A stretch of DNA of 64,000 nucleotides from Pedobacter metabolipauper (GTDB lineage: Bacteria; Bacteroidota; Bacteroidia; Sphingobacteriales; Sphingobacteriaceae): NCBI RefSeq assembly GCF_004362715.1, contig NZ_SNYC01000004.1:310001-374000 (forward strand), written 5' to 3'. The notes beneath the pieces were generated by a model. The model was given only the letters and a program-made list of their open reading frames with translations, was not told where the DNA came from and did no database searches. This document shows positions 9,179-19,176 of the stretch, in pieces. Within the stretch, counting starts at the first letter, position 1; each line of letters opens with the position of its first letter. The position numbers and the translations under genes are program-made.

Positions 9179-10621
9179 CTAGTTAGCGTAACCAGGATTT
9201 TGTTGTGGTTTTAAAACTGGGTTAGCATTTAACTCTACTATTGGTAAAGGTAAAACCAATTTATTGTCTCCAGGCTGGAAGTTCACAATTGCCCAGTGAC
9301 CAACTCCTGTTGCTCTTGTAATCGGAGTTTTAGTTCTTAGCAAATCAAAGAATTTATGGCCTTCACCGTATAATTCTTTACCTCTTTCAACCAAAATTTC
9401 ATTAATCAAGGCCTGACCTGTATTTAGTGAAGGAACTGTAGTTATTCCTGCTCTCGCCTGAATAGCAAGCAAAGCTGCTTTAGCTGCAGGTTCATTGGCA
9501 ACACCTTGTCTGGCTTCTGCTTCTGCTTCGATCAGATACATTTCAGATGAACGGATTAGCACCTGGTTATTTGCCGGAGTACTATTGAAATCAAATTTAT
9601 TGATCAAGTAACCCTCAGTACCTCTTCTGCTATATTCGCCATCTACCAAAAACTGCTGTTTACGGATATCATCTTCACTAAAGGAAGCCAAAAATGCATC
9701 ATTAACCCTGAAACTTGAATAACCGATATCATATGGATCATAGAAAGAGTGAACACCAAGGAAGCCTTGATTGTCGTCCGATCTTACACTGAGGCCGAAG
9801 ATCCATTCAGATGTTGGATTATTAAATCCTGTTAATAAATCTTCACCACTACTTAAAGGAAATCCTACTCTTGCTAATTTTGCATATTTACTTGCTTCAG
9901 GATAGTTGCCCATAGTTAAGTAAACCCTGGCTAAAAGACCCCGGATAGAATTTTTAGTCATACGGTATATATTGGTATTACTAGCCGGGAGATTTATCTC
10001 CGCAAACAATAAATCTTCTAGTATTAAGTCATAAACTGACTGAACTGTTCCCCGATCCGGAGTTGCATCGGTATATGCAAGAGGCATTCTAACAACCGGA
10101 ACACCCATTGCTTGCGGATCAAGAGTATACGGTTTACAATACCACCTTACTAACCAAAAATAAGCATCTGCTCTGATTGCTCTTGTTTCGGCTATATATC
10201 GTGTTTTTAGCGCATCTGTAAGCGGAGCTGCCGGAATGTTTAGCTGAAACTCATTTGCATTACGAATTATAGCATAAGCCTGTGTCCAATAAGCAATGGA
10301 TTCATTGGAACCTGTACCGCTAGGAGCCTCAATAAATTGATATCCTGTTATAAAACGGCCATAATTTCCTGCGCCACTTACTACCAGAACATCACCACCC
10401 TTAACATCATTGTTTAGGATCATATCATTGGTGTAGCTAGATAGTGTAGTTGCATCATACAAACCAGTTAATGCCGCAGCAATTTTTTCAGGTGAAGAAA
10501 ATGCATCATTTTTATTTATTGAATCGTTTGGAGACACTTCCAAAAATTCTTTTTTACATCCACCAAGACCGGCCAGGAGGATTATCGCACTATATATTGC
10601 GACTTTATATGTCTTTTTCAT
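9179..10621 (-). CDS. SusD/RagB family outer-membrane nutrient-binding lipoprotein
   Basis: This 480-residue protein has a lipoprotein signal ending LGGC (Cys22), followed by the typical KKEFLEVSPNDS start of mature SusD proteins. The ALTGLYDATT helix, the RAIRADAYFWLVRWY TPR-like helix and the C-terminal block PLPIVELNANP..QNPGY are SusD hallmarks. SusD caps the SusC channel and captures oligosaccharide or glycopeptide ligands at the cell surface. It lies 19 nt after its SusC partner on the same strand and ends at a strong hairpin. The ligand cannot be inferred from the sequence alone. Confidence 0.93.
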   Translation of the reverse strand: MKKTYKVAIYSAIILLAGLGGCKKEFLEVSPNDSINKNDAFSSPEKIAAALTGLYDATTLSSYTNDMILNNDVKGGDVLVVSGAGNYGRFITGYQFIEAPSGTGSNESIAYWTQAYAIIRNANEFQLNIPAAPLTDALKTRYIAETRAIRADAYFWLVRWYCKPYTLDPQAMGVPVVRMPLAYTDATPDRGTVQSVYDLILEDLLFAEINLPASNTNIYRMTKNSIRGLLARVYLTMGNYPEASKYAKLARVGFPLSSGEDLLTGFNNPTSEWIFGLSVRSDDNQGFLGVHSFYDPYDIGYSSFRVNDAFLASFSEDDIRKQQFLVDGEYSRRGTEGYLINKFDFNSTPANNQVLIRSSEMYLIEAEAEARQGVANEPAAKAALLAIQARAGITTVPSLNTGQALINEILVERGKELYGEGHKFFDLLRTKTPITRATGVGHWAIVNFQPGDNKLVLPLPIVELNANPVLKPQQNPGYAN

Positions 10622-10640
10622 ATCTAATTACTATATAAAA

Positions 10641-13600
10641 TTAAAATCCAATACTTAAACCAGCAGAGAATGTCTTAATGTTTGGAATATCGTTGTTACT
10701 AGTTCCTGCTATATCAGCCTCGGGATCCATCCCTTTGTGTGCAGCAATTGTGAACGGATTCTCAGCCATTAAAAATACCCTTACATTAGATAACTTGGCT
10801 TTGCTAGCAATCGCTTTATCCAGTGTATATCCTAATGTTATATTTTTAACCCTCATGTAAGACCCGCTATACAAGAATCTGCTGGATACACTATTAGAAA
10901 GATCGGTATTTGAATTTGTTAAAAATCTTGGAATAGATGAGGTGGTATTCGTAGCTGACCATGCGTTTAAAACATCTTTAGACATTTGCTGACCTGGACT
11001 GATACCATTGTGCATTAAAGCTGCATACAAATTATCATAAATTTTTCCACCCAATGTAAATGAGGCGTATGCACTTAAATCAAATCCTTTGTAGGCTAAA
11101 CTTGTGCTCGCACCACCAAACCAATCTGGCGACGCAGAACCTAAACCTGTATATAGTTTTGCCGCAGAATACGTTTTTGTAGTTACTTTATTCCCACTTG
11201 CATCATCCATATACCACATTGGTCTACCGTCAGCCTGATCAATTCCCGCATATTCTCTAAGGTACCACTGATATCTGTCTGAACCAACTTTTAACAGTTT
11301 AGTTCCATCCAGAACTTCATTCTGAGTTAATTTTCTAACCCTGTTTGAATTTGAAGACACGTTTACAGATAAGTTCCAGGTGAAATCTTCTGTTTGTATA
11401 GGTGTACCATTTAACATGATCTCAATACCAGAATTGTCCATCGACGCAAGATTGGTAGCAACACTGGTAAATCCAATAATCCTTGAAATTGGCTGGTTGA
11501 ATAACAGTCCCTCTGAACCTCTTTTGTAATAAGCAATCTCACCACTTAACCGGCGCTTTAAAGCAGCGAATTCAATACCAAACTCTGTAGTAGAGTTTTT
11601 CTCCCATTGTAAATCGGGATTTGCCAATTGGTTATAGAACGTACCTCCATTTCCATCATAGTTTCTTGCTAACGCGTATAATGCCTGAGAAGCATAACGT
11701 CCAATGGTATTATTTCCAGATATACCATAACTACCACGAAGTTTTAACTCATCAAGAAAAGTAACTCCACTAAAGAATTCTTCCTGGCTGATTCTCCATG
11801 CTCCACCTAAGGAATAGAAGTTACCATATTTGTTATTGGGACCGAAAACAGATGAACCATCTCTTCTAAAACTTCCGGAGAAATAATATTTACTATCATA
11901 ATCATATGTTAGTCTTGAGAAGTATGAAGAAAAAGTTAACTCATTAAAATTAGAGGTTGCTGTATTTGGTGTTGAAGCGGTAACTAATTCTCCTGCACCA
12001 GCAAATGCATAATTTGTTGCCTGAGCATAGATGTTATCCTGTTTATTTCTGAAAGCTTCCTGCCCAATTAACACGTTAATGTTGTGTTTACCAATTGACT
12101 TATCATACACTAAAGTGTTTAAATAGGTAGTTGTAATATCTTCTCTTGAGTAACGGTATCCTCTACCATTTACACTCACACCATTACCATGTAAAGGGTT
12201 GTAAAATTGACGTTCTCTAAGATTTGCATAATCAATACCCACTGTTGATTTGGCAGTGAAGCCGTTTAAAAACTTAACCTGAATATAAGGTAAAAGATTT
12301 ACACGTGAAGTTAATGTATTATACTCATCCAATTCATTTAAACCAACCGGGTTAAAATCAGGAGAAACAGGATTCACATAATTGTAAACAAGTTTTCCCT
12401 GAGCATCACGAACTGGGGCACCCGAGGCATCTCTAACATATAGAGAATAGATGTTTGAGTTGATATCTGCAAATCGAACTGGATTAGCACCACCACCTGC
12501 GCCTGCCGGTGTGTTTTGATCTGAACGGGCCAACGTTGTGTTAACACCAAATGATAAGAACTCATTTACATCATTTGATAAGTTAATTTTGCCTGAATAC
12601 CTTTTGAAATCAGAACCGATAATGATACCTTTTTGATCGAAATAACCGCCTGAAACATAGAACTTAAGTTTCTCACTGCCACCGCTTGCAGAAACGTTAA
12701 CATCTTTAGTTACTCCTCTTCTCAATACTTCATCTCTCCAGTCCGTATCGTAAAACAATGCCGCACCTGGAGCAAGTGTTCCGCCAGCAACAAACGGTTG
12801 GGCCGTATTAAAAGGATTAACTGACAATCTGTTTCTTGTTAAAGTATTGGCAGCAGTTGCCGCTGCATCAGGCGCTAAACCTGCAGCAATGCGTTGTATA
12901 TAATAGTTATCGAAATATAATTTATAATATTCCAACGCACTTAACGTCTCATGCTTTTCTGTTGCCTGAGATGAATAACCACCGGTTGCACTTGCAGTAA
13001 ATCTTGTATTACCTGCTTTACCTTGTTTGGTTGTAATTAAAACTACACCGTTTGCTGCTCTTGATCCATAAAGACCAGCGGCTGTTGCATCCTTCAAAAT
13101 GCTTATCGACTCGATATCATTTGGATTTAAGGATGATAAAATGTCTGATGTAGCTGCTACCTGGGTTAAATCTCCACTTGTAGTTGCAATACCGTCAATT
13201 ACATATAATGGACTACTTCCTGCAGACAAAGATCCGATACCACGAACACGAATGGTTGTTGCACCACCTGGTTGCCCAGACACACTGGTAACTTGTACCC
13301 CTGTTGCAGCACCCTGTAGTGATTTCTGAAAGGAGGAGGTTGGTCTGTCTGCTAAGTTTTTAGAACTAACAACTGAAGCCGAACCGGTAAAGTTTTCTTT
13401 TCTTACGGTTCCGTAAGCAACCACGATCACTTCGTTTAGATCTTTAGAATCTTCAATTAAGGAAGCATTGATTACCGTAGCTGTTCCAAGTGTTACTGAT
13501 TTTGTAACAAATCCAAGGTATGAAAACTCTAATGAAGTAGCCGATGAAGGAACACTAATTGAAAACGTACCATTCGAGCTTGTTAATGTGCCGCCTTGGG

Positions 13601-13739
13601 CACCTTTAATTTTTACAGATACACCGGGAAGAGGCTTGTTCGTCTCGTCGGTAACTGTACCAGTAACTGTCCGGTTTTGAGCCATTGCGGAGACCGCAAC
13701 GAGCATCAAAATGAACAAACTTTGTAAAAGTTTTTTCAT
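10641..13739 (-). CDS. SusC/RagA family TonB-linked outer-membrane transporter
   Basis: This 1032-residue protein has a signal peptide (ending SAMAQ), a CarboxypepD_reg-like domain (about 22-105: GTVTDETNKPLPGVSV), a plug with the SusC signature (SPLYVIDGI, ISILKDATAAGLYGSRAANGV) and a C-terminal 22-strand barrel ending in an aromatic residue (SIGF). It imports ligands handed over by SusD, using TonB energy. It is the first gene of the downstream SusC/SusD pair. Its leader and first residues (MKKLLQSLF) closely resemble those of the second SusC at 15623-18697, pointing to common origin. No clear TAnnTTTG box was found upstream. Confidence 0.95.
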   Translation of the reverse strand: MKKLLQSLFILMLVAVSAMAQNRTVTGTVTDETNKPLPGVSVKIKGAQGGTLTSSNGTFSISVPSSATSLEFSYLGFVTKSVTLGTATVINASLIEDSKDLNEVIVVAYGTVRKENFTGSASVVSSKNLADRPTSSFQKSLQGAATGVQVTSVSGQPGGATTIRVRGIGSLSAGSSPLYVIDGIATTSGDLTQVAATSDILSSLNPNDIESISILKDATAAGLYGSRAANGVVLITTKQGKAGNTRFTASATGGYSSQATEKHETLSALEYYKLYFDNYYIQRIAAGLAPDAAATAANTLTRNRLSVNPFNTAQPFVAGGTLAPGAALFYDTDWRDEVLRRGVTKDVNVSASGGSEKLKFYVSGGYFDQKGIIIGSDFKRYSGKINLSNDVNEFLSFGVNTTLARSDQNTPAGAGGGANPVRFADINSNIYSLYVRDASGAPVRDAQGKLVYNYVNPVSPDFNPVGLNELDEYNTLTSRVNLLPYIQVKFLNGFTAKSTVGIDYANLRERQFYNPLHGNGVSVNGRGYRYSREDITTTYLNTLVYDKSIGKHNINVLIGQEAFRNKQDNIYAQATNYAFAGAGELVTASTPNTATSNFNELTFSSYFSRLTYDYDSKYYFSGSFRRDGSSVFGPNNKYGNFYSLGGAWRISQEEFFSGVTFLDELKLRGSYGISGNNTIGRYASQALYALARNYDGNGGTFYNQLANPDLQWEKNSTTEFGIEFAALKRRLSGEIAYYKRGSEGLLFNQPISRIIGFTSVATNLASMDNSGIEIMLNGTPIQTEDFTWNLSVNVSSNSNRVRKLTQNEVLDGTKLLKVGSDRYQWYLREYAGIDQADGRPMWYMDDASGNKVTTKTYSAAKLYTGLGSASPDWFGGASTSLAYKGFDLSAYASFTLGGKIYDNLYAALMHNGISPGQQMSKDVLNAWSATNTTSSIPRFLTNSNTDLSNSVSSRFLYSGSYMRVKNITLGYTLDKAIASKAKLSNVRVFLMAENPFTIAAHKGMDPEADIAGTSNNDIPNIKTFSAGLSIGF

Positions 13740-14098
13740 AAAATATAAAATTTAGGTTAGTTAATAATGTCCTAATATATATCCATTTGGGCCTTTAGCC
13801 CAATTTTTTGGATAAGTTATCAGATAAATGACATTTAAATGACACCCAAAACTCTATACAATATACTTAAACCTTTAAGAATTGCAATACATAGTGTTGT
13901 TTTATAAACAGAAACGATATTATATTCCGCATCGCGCTAAACAAAAACGTATATCCCAAATATTTAACTTTTTTTAACAGTTTAGTACTAAAATTTTAGT
14001 TATATATAGATTAACGTACATCCTATAGGATTAGTAGTCTATTTTCTTTCCATTTATTTAATAACCCCCGTGCCAGAATTGGCACGGGGGTTAACTTA
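13740..14098. other. SusC leader and promoter region
   Basis: This 360-nt AT-rich gap contains the untranslated leader of the downstream SusC gene at 13740-13770, which is closely similar to the leader of the other SusC gene. It also has a short hairpin (TTGGGC at 13787-13792, GCCCAA at 13798-13803) and, at its right end, the terminator of the preceding SusC/SusD pair. No coding frame is supported, and the promoter itself could not be assigned. Confidence 0.5.
14062..14093 (-). terminator. Strong terminator after the second SusD
   Basis: A perfect 14-bp stem (TAACCCCCGTGCCA and its complement) with a 4-nt loop begins 5 nt after the SusD stop codon on the minus strand and is followed by TTAAATAAA. 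It separates the two SusC/SusD pairs into different transcripts. Confidence 0.8.
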
Positions 14099-15598
14099 TT
14101 ATCTCCAGCCTTTGTTGGAAGTTCCAATTCCGTCTGCTTTAGCAGTTGTTCCGAATGTATAGTAAGGAGCAGCTTCTTCCATTTTTTCCAGCAATTTGGC
14201 TGGCAATGGTAAATGTAAAGGAGTTCCTTTTTGCAGCAGATCTAATTTTCTCATTTCATAAAAAGAGATATTGGCACCTGTATGAATCAATTCTACTGAA
14301 CGTTCATGATGAATTGCATTAATCACATCTGCCTGAACCGATGCTACAGGGGTCATTTGTCCGCGGGTAATATAGGTTCCTGCATTAATAATTGTTGCCG
14401 CACCAGCCGGGTCGGATGTATAAGCCCTGGCTTCTGCACGGATCATATCATTTTCTGCCTTCATGATCTCTGGTTTACTTCCGGTCCAGTCTCCTGCATA
14501 TATAAAGTCATAACGGGTATTTCTATAGGATGAAAAATGGTAATAACCCCGTGCTACCTGGAACCCATTAGAGGTTACGTAAGCAAAATCCGTATTTAAA
14601 CGCTTATCAAGCGGATTGGTAGATTTAGGAGGATATGGAAAGGCTGCAGTATCATCCCAATGGGCAGGCTGCGTTACCGGATCCAACATGTGAACAACAT
14701 ACATATCTGTTAATCCCCAGGTTGAATTTCCTGCGCCAAGATAGTAAGCACTGTTATCATACCATACTACATCATCTACAACCACATTAAAATCAGTAGT
14801 GATCCCAGCATCGGCATAGGTTTTAACCTTAGCCCAATCTACGGCAGCAAGCTCTGTTTTTGTTCTTGGCAGATAAGCCAATATTCTGGCTGCTGAAGTA
14901 TTACATAATTTAACAAAATCTGCACTGCTCAAATCTGCAGAGGTACCAAGCCATGCCTTAGGAACGGTAAATGAAGTTGCAGTAGAAATCGCAATTGCAT
15001 CATCAAGGTATTTAATAGCAGCTGCAGCTACCTCTTTATAAGGAGATGCCGCACTAAGCTTTCCTTCTGTCGTTTTTGTTTCGTCTACAATGAAAGTACG
15101 GTCAAATACCAGGGCTAAATTTCCATAAGCAACTCCCATCGCAAAACGGCAGAACGCTTTCGCTCTGGCTGCTTCCGCGGCCGTGAACACAATCTTACCT
15201 CCATTTATAGAGGTAATAATATTGGTTGCCGGTACGATAGCCTTGTAGATGTTATCGTAATAGGTATTGGTTTGTGTGTTATAACTATAGGCTGCAGTAT
15301 TGGTCCATGCGAAATCCCGCGGCTCCCAGGACATATCCCTCATTCCAAAGTTACCCCAGGAACAGGTATAGTTATCTGATGCGGTAGACAACATAGGCTG
15401 TACCCCATTTTCTGAATGAGAAGCCTGATAAAGTGTATTGTACAAGCCTGATGCGGTTGCTTCAATATTTTCTTTAGTTGCATATACTTGTGCCAGATCT
15501 GGATTGTTCACGTTTTCGACATCCAAATTTCCTTTCTTACAACTGTGCAATACACCGAGCACCATTGCAAACATGACTATTGTATTTAATTTTTTCAT
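14099..15598 (-). CDS. SusD/RagB family outer-membrane lipoprotein
   Basis: This 499-residue lipoprotein has a signal ending LHSC (Cys20) followed by KKGNLDVEN. The N-terminal pattern NPDLAQVYATKENIEATASGLYNTLYQ, the helical repeat AARAKAFCRFAMGVAYGNLAL and the late ERSVELIHTG helix fit the SusD/RagB fold. It is more distant from canonical SusD than the protein encoded at 9179-10621, and may belong to one of the RagB subgroups. It follows its SusC partner by 24 nt, and a 14-bp terminator stem follows directly. It is presumably the surface lid of that transporter. Confidence 0.88.
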   Translation of the reverse strand: MKKLNTIVMFAMVLGVLHSCKKGNLDVENVNNPDLAQVYATKENIEATASGLYNTLYQASHSENGVQPMLSTASDNYTCSWGNFGMRDMSWEPRDFAWTNTAAYSYNTQTNTYYDNIYKAIVPATNIITSINGGKIVFTAAEAARAKAFCRFAMGVAYGNLALVFDRTFIVDETKTTEGKLSAASPYKEVAAAAIKYLDDAIAISTATSFTVPKAWLGTSADLSSADFVKLCNTSAARILAYLPRTKTELAAVDWAKVKTYADAGITTDFNVVVDDVVWYDNSAYYLGAGNSTWGLTDMYVVHMLDPVTQPAHWDDTAAFPYPPKSTNPLDKRLNTDFAYVTSNGFQVARGYYHFSSYRNTRYDFIYAGDWTGSKPEIMKAENDMIRAEARAYTSDPAGAATIINAGTYITRGQMTPVASVQADVINAIHHERSVELIHTGANISFYEMRKLDLLQKGTPLHLPLPAKLLEKMEEAAPYYTFGTTAKADGIGTSNKGWR

Positions 15599-15622
15599 GA
15601 TCTATATTTTTATATTCAGCGT

Positions 15623-18600
15623 CTAGAATTCTGCTGTCAGTGAAAATCCAAAACTTCTATAATTTGGATATTTATTAATACCATCATAAGGCTGGCTAAC
15701 CGAGCCTACTTCAGGATCATAACCTTTATAGTCTGATATGGTCAATAAATTCCTTCCAATTGCTTTAGCGGTTATGTTTTTAACAACTCCTTTAAACAGT
15801 CCGAGTTGTTTCGTTGAAAACGTATATCCTAAAGCTACTTCTCTGAACTTAATGTAGCTCGCGTCTTCTACCCAATAGGTATTGATTACGTTTACATCAT
15901 AGAAATTCACAAAATAATCATACGTTTTTTTCTGTCCATCAGGAACTCCGCTCATATCCATGGCTACGTTTCTGTAATCCCGGGTCATCCATTGGTTTTT
16001 AGAGTTGTAAATATCTCCGCCTTTTTTAATGTCTACCAGGAAATACAAGTTGAAACCTTTGTATTTGAATGTATTTGCTATACCCAGGTTGAAATCTGCA
16101 TTTCCATCACCGATCTTACCGTACCAGTTGTTACCAGTTGCATCTTTTAACTTGATGGCCTTTTCTGTTGCCAGTCCCTGAGTTCCTTTATCGATCACAT
16201 AACCCTCAGAGTTAACCTCATAGTCACCTATAGTTTTGCCAGCTGGTAATTGTGCTGCCATTTGGTCTAAGCTTCTTACCCAGTCGTTACCATACATTGC
16301 CCCGTATGTTTCTCCTTCTTTAATATAAAACATTTGTGCACCCCCACCATCTGTTGAGCCATACAAGTATGGAGGAATTGGTAAAGAAGTGATCTTTTGT
16401 CGAATACGGGAGAACGTAACATTTGATGTCCAGGAGAAATCCTGGTTATTTACCCAATTTGCACCCAATGTAAGTTCTAATGTTTTAGATTCTATGCTAC
16501 CTGCATTTCTATATTCATTTGGAAAACCTCCATTTAGAAATCCTAAAATACCAACATTCAGGAATTGGTCATCGGTAGTTGATTTAGCATATACTCCTTC
16601 AAAAGTAAATTTCTTTAGGAAGTTAACATTTAAACCGAATTCGGTCTCCTTAGTTTTGGAAGGCTTAAGGCCTGTATTACCTTTTTGTGATGGTGTTGGC
16701 ACACCATTGGTTAGGGTAAAATATTCATATTGATAGCTATACCCCGGACGAATACCTGCTGTACCGTAAGCTGCCCTGATCTTAAATTCATCAATTCCCG
16801 GGATGGTTAGATCCTGACTGATCCTGTAGGCACCGGACACCCTAAAGTATGGATTCCACCTGGAATCTGGTCCGAATAATGAAGATCCATCATAACGGAA
16901 CATACCATCAAATAAATATCTGTCCTTAAAATCTAAAGAGAGGATTGCAAAATAATTTTCTGCTTTTTCTACTTCAGTGCTAGAGGTTGAATTTATAGTC
17001 GTAAAGTTGGATAACTGAGGAACACCTGCATATTTTAGACCTCCAGAACCCGTTGCCCTGGTAAAGTCATACTTTCTATCTTCATATAAATAGGAAAGCT
17101 TTCCTTTAATTAAGAGATCGGCAACTTTTCCGGATAGATTTAGTGTTGCCTGTGTATTATTAGTTGATGTTTTAGATGATTCTTTAGATAAACCTCCCAG
17201 TGTATAAGCGGTAGCTGTAGAGTTCCAGGTATCATAAGGATTGTAACTATAGTAATCGTAGTTTTGGATCTCAATAGAGTGCGAAACGTCTAAATTAGCC
17301 CATTGGGTAAATTTAGCGTTTGCTGAGTAGTTACCTAACCAACGGTTGACCATATTGCTGTTCTGATTTTTATGATTACCGTACAATGGATTGGTTTGTT
17401 CTCCGTTAAATTGATTTACACGGATATAATAAGGTTGTCCATCTGTATTTGGCTGTAAGAAGTCTGCATCAGGCTCTGAAATGATAACCGTCCAGAAACC
17501 GCCGTTTGCTGTAGAGCTTTTCGTATTGATGTACAGATTAGAGGTACTTAATTTTAACCAGGGTGCAATCTGGTGATCCAGGTTTAAACGGAAGTTTTGT
17601 CTTTTGTATCCAGACGCATCCTTGATTACCCCTTTTTGAGCATTGTTCTCAAATGAAGTAAATATATTTGACTTCTCACTTCTACTGGATACTGCTGCAT
17701 AATTGGTATAATTTGTTCCTGTTCCAAAAAGAAGATCTTGTTGATCATTTACTACCCCGTATTCATTATCGGCATAGTGATCGGTGTCAATGGCCCGGTT
17801 TCCGGAAATTCCGGGATCATATCCTGCACCTCTATACCCTGCTGGATAAGTAACTCCGGCATACCTGGTATACTGGCCTACGTAAGTCAGGTAATCTGTT
17901 GCCAGCCTGTAGGGATGGTGCGTGGCCAAATCGATCTTGTCTGCCAGGTTTGACAAGGCCAGTTCATTACGTAAAGTAACCTGGGTTGTGTTCATCGATA
18001 GCCCCTTGCCTCGCTTAGTGATGATCGAAATAACCCCGTTACCTGCACGGGAACCATAAAGTGCTGAACCTGCTGCACCTTTAATGATCTCCATAGACTC
18101 GACATCATCTGAGTTGATGGCACTGATGCCGCCATTTAAAATGATGCCGTCCAATAAGATTAAAGGGTCTGAGCCTACTCCCGGAAGGTTGTTGTTTCCG
18201 CGCAGCTGAATGTCTACAGATCCGCCCGGACCACCACCGGAAGAACTCGTTCTTACCCCGGCAACTTTACCGGCAAGTGCGTTCCCGATTGAAGTTGCCG
18301 TTACGGCAGTTAGCTGGGCTTCGCTCAATTTAGTGATCGATACGGTTAATTTCTCTTTACTTGTTGCAGCGGCAACACCAGAGACAATAACTTCACTAAG
18401 CACATTTTCATCTGCTTCTAATGCAACACTGATCTCTGAGCCAGTAATTACACGTTCGATAACTTTGTAGCCGATTGAGGTGAAGACCAGGGTAGCTCCG
18501 CTTGATGCGCGAATAGAATATTTTCCATCCGCTCCTGTTAATGTGCCGCCTTTGACACCTTTGATTCTTACAGAGACTCCAGGCAAAGGTAGTTTATCCT

Positions 18601-18697
18601 CTGAACCTGTAACTGTACCAGTAATTGTTCGCTCTTGTGCCATCACGGAAAATGTGAATAACAGGGATACGAACAAACTTTGTAGAAGTTTTTTCAT
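15623..18697 (-). CDS. SusC/RagA family TonB-linked outer-membrane transporter
   Basis: This second SusC-type transporter has 1024 residues: a signal peptide ending SVMAQ, a CarboxypepD_reg-like domain (TVTGSEDKLPLPGVSVRIKG), a plug with DPLILLDGI and MEIIKGAAGSALYGSRAGNGVISI, and a C-terminal barrel ending LTAEF. The plug begins with a short TonB-box-like segment (LSEVIVSGVAA). It pairs with the SusD at 14099-15598. It differs clearly in sequence from the other SusC of this window beyond the leader and plug motifs, so the two pairs likely handle different ligands. Confidence 0.95.
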   Translation of the reverse strand: MKKLLQSLFVSLLFTFSVMAQERTITGTVTGSEDKLPLPGVSVRIKGVKGGTLTGADGKYSIRASSGATLVFTSIGYKVIERVITGSEISVALEADENVLSEVIVSGVAAATSKEKLTVSITKLSEAQLTAVTATSIGNALAGKVAGVRTSSSGGGPGGSVDIQLRGNNNLPGVGSDPLILLDGIILNGGISAINSDDVESMEIIKGAAGSALYGSRAGNGVISIITKRGKGLSMNTTQVTLRNELALSNLADKIDLATHHPYRLATDYLTYVGQYTRYAGVTYPAGYRGAGYDPGISGNRAIDTDHYADNEYGVVNDQQDLLFGTGTNYTNYAAVSSRSEKSNIFTSFENNAQKGVIKDASGYKRQNFRLNLDHQIAPWLKLSTSNLYINTKSSTANGGFWTVIISEPDADFLQPNTDGQPYYIRVNQFNGEQTNPLYGNHKNQNSNMVNRWLGNYSANAKFTQWANLDVSHSIEIQNYDYYSYNPYDTWNSTATAYTLGGLSKESSKTSTNNTQATLNLSGKVADLLIKGKLSYLYEDRKYDFTRATGSGGLKYAGVPQLSNFTTINSTSSTEVEKAENYFAILSLDFKDRYLFDGMFRYDGSSLFGPDSRWNPYFRVSGAYRISQDLTIPGIDEFKIRAAYGTAGIRPGYSYQYEYFTLTNGVPTPSQKGNTGLKPSKTKETEFGLNVNFLKKFTFEGVYAKSTTDDQFLNVGILGFLNGGFPNEYRNAGSIESKTLELTLGANWVNNQDFSWTSNVTFSRIRQKITSLPIPPYLYGSTDGGGAQMFYIKEGETYGAMYGNDWVRSLDQMAAQLPAGKTIGDYEVNSEGYVIDKGTQGLATEKAIKLKDATGNNWYGKIGDGNADFNLGIANTFKYKGFNLYFLVDIKKGGDIYNSKNQWMTRDYRNVAMDMSGVPDGQKKTYDYFVNFYDVNVINTYWVEDASYIKFREVALGYTFSTKQLGLFKGVVKNITAKAIGRNLLTISDYKGYDPEVGSVSQPYDGINKYPNYRSFGFSLTAEF

Positions 18698-19176
18698 ACA
18701 ACAATAAAATTTAGAATTAGTTAATAGTTAAACACAATATACTAACTTTTCTATATCTCCATATTGTATGTTACAACACAACCATATATTATGACATTTT
18801 AATGACAGTTAATTTAAGGCTAAAGTATGCCATTAAAAGATTTTAATGAAACAAAATTCTTTAATATTGTTATTAAAAAGAATTAAATTTGTTTATGCTT
18901 ATTTTTATCACTCTGTAACAAAATATTTAATTAAAAATGTTAAAATAAAACTATCTTCTTAGTTAAGGATAATAGATTAAAAAGAATCTGATTTCGAGTA
19001 TCAAAAAACCACTAAAATGATTTAAAAATGATTATTAGCAATAAAATTTAAGAAATTACCTAAATAATTTTAAACCATAAACCTATTGTACTATAAAAAA
19101 AGGTCTAAAAGCTATAACAAAATATATCTTTTAGACCAAAATACCGGGTTAACTAGTAGTAATAATCTGAAGTAGG
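18698..19176. other. Upstream region of the second SusC operon
   Basis: This 480-nt, very AT-rich gap holds the SusC leader (about 18698-18725) and, at its right end, the terminator of the M14 peptidase gene. No open frame, RNA gene or repeat is visible in between. The promoter of the SusC operon must lie here, but no TTG/TAnnTTTG pair could be assigned on the minus strand. Confidence 0.5.
19102..19137 (-). terminator. Terminator of the GH95-M14 operon
   Basis: A 10-bp perfect stem (GGTCTAAAAG / CTTTTAGACC) with a 16-nt loop is followed on the minus strand by seven T residues. It lies 40 nt beyond the stop of the M14 gene. Confidence 0.8.

Noticed and set aside
13787..13803. Hairpin followed by TTTTTT on the plus strand
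   Set aside because: No plus-strand gene ends nearby; it may be a leader element of the SusC gene but the 6-bp stem is too weak for a call.
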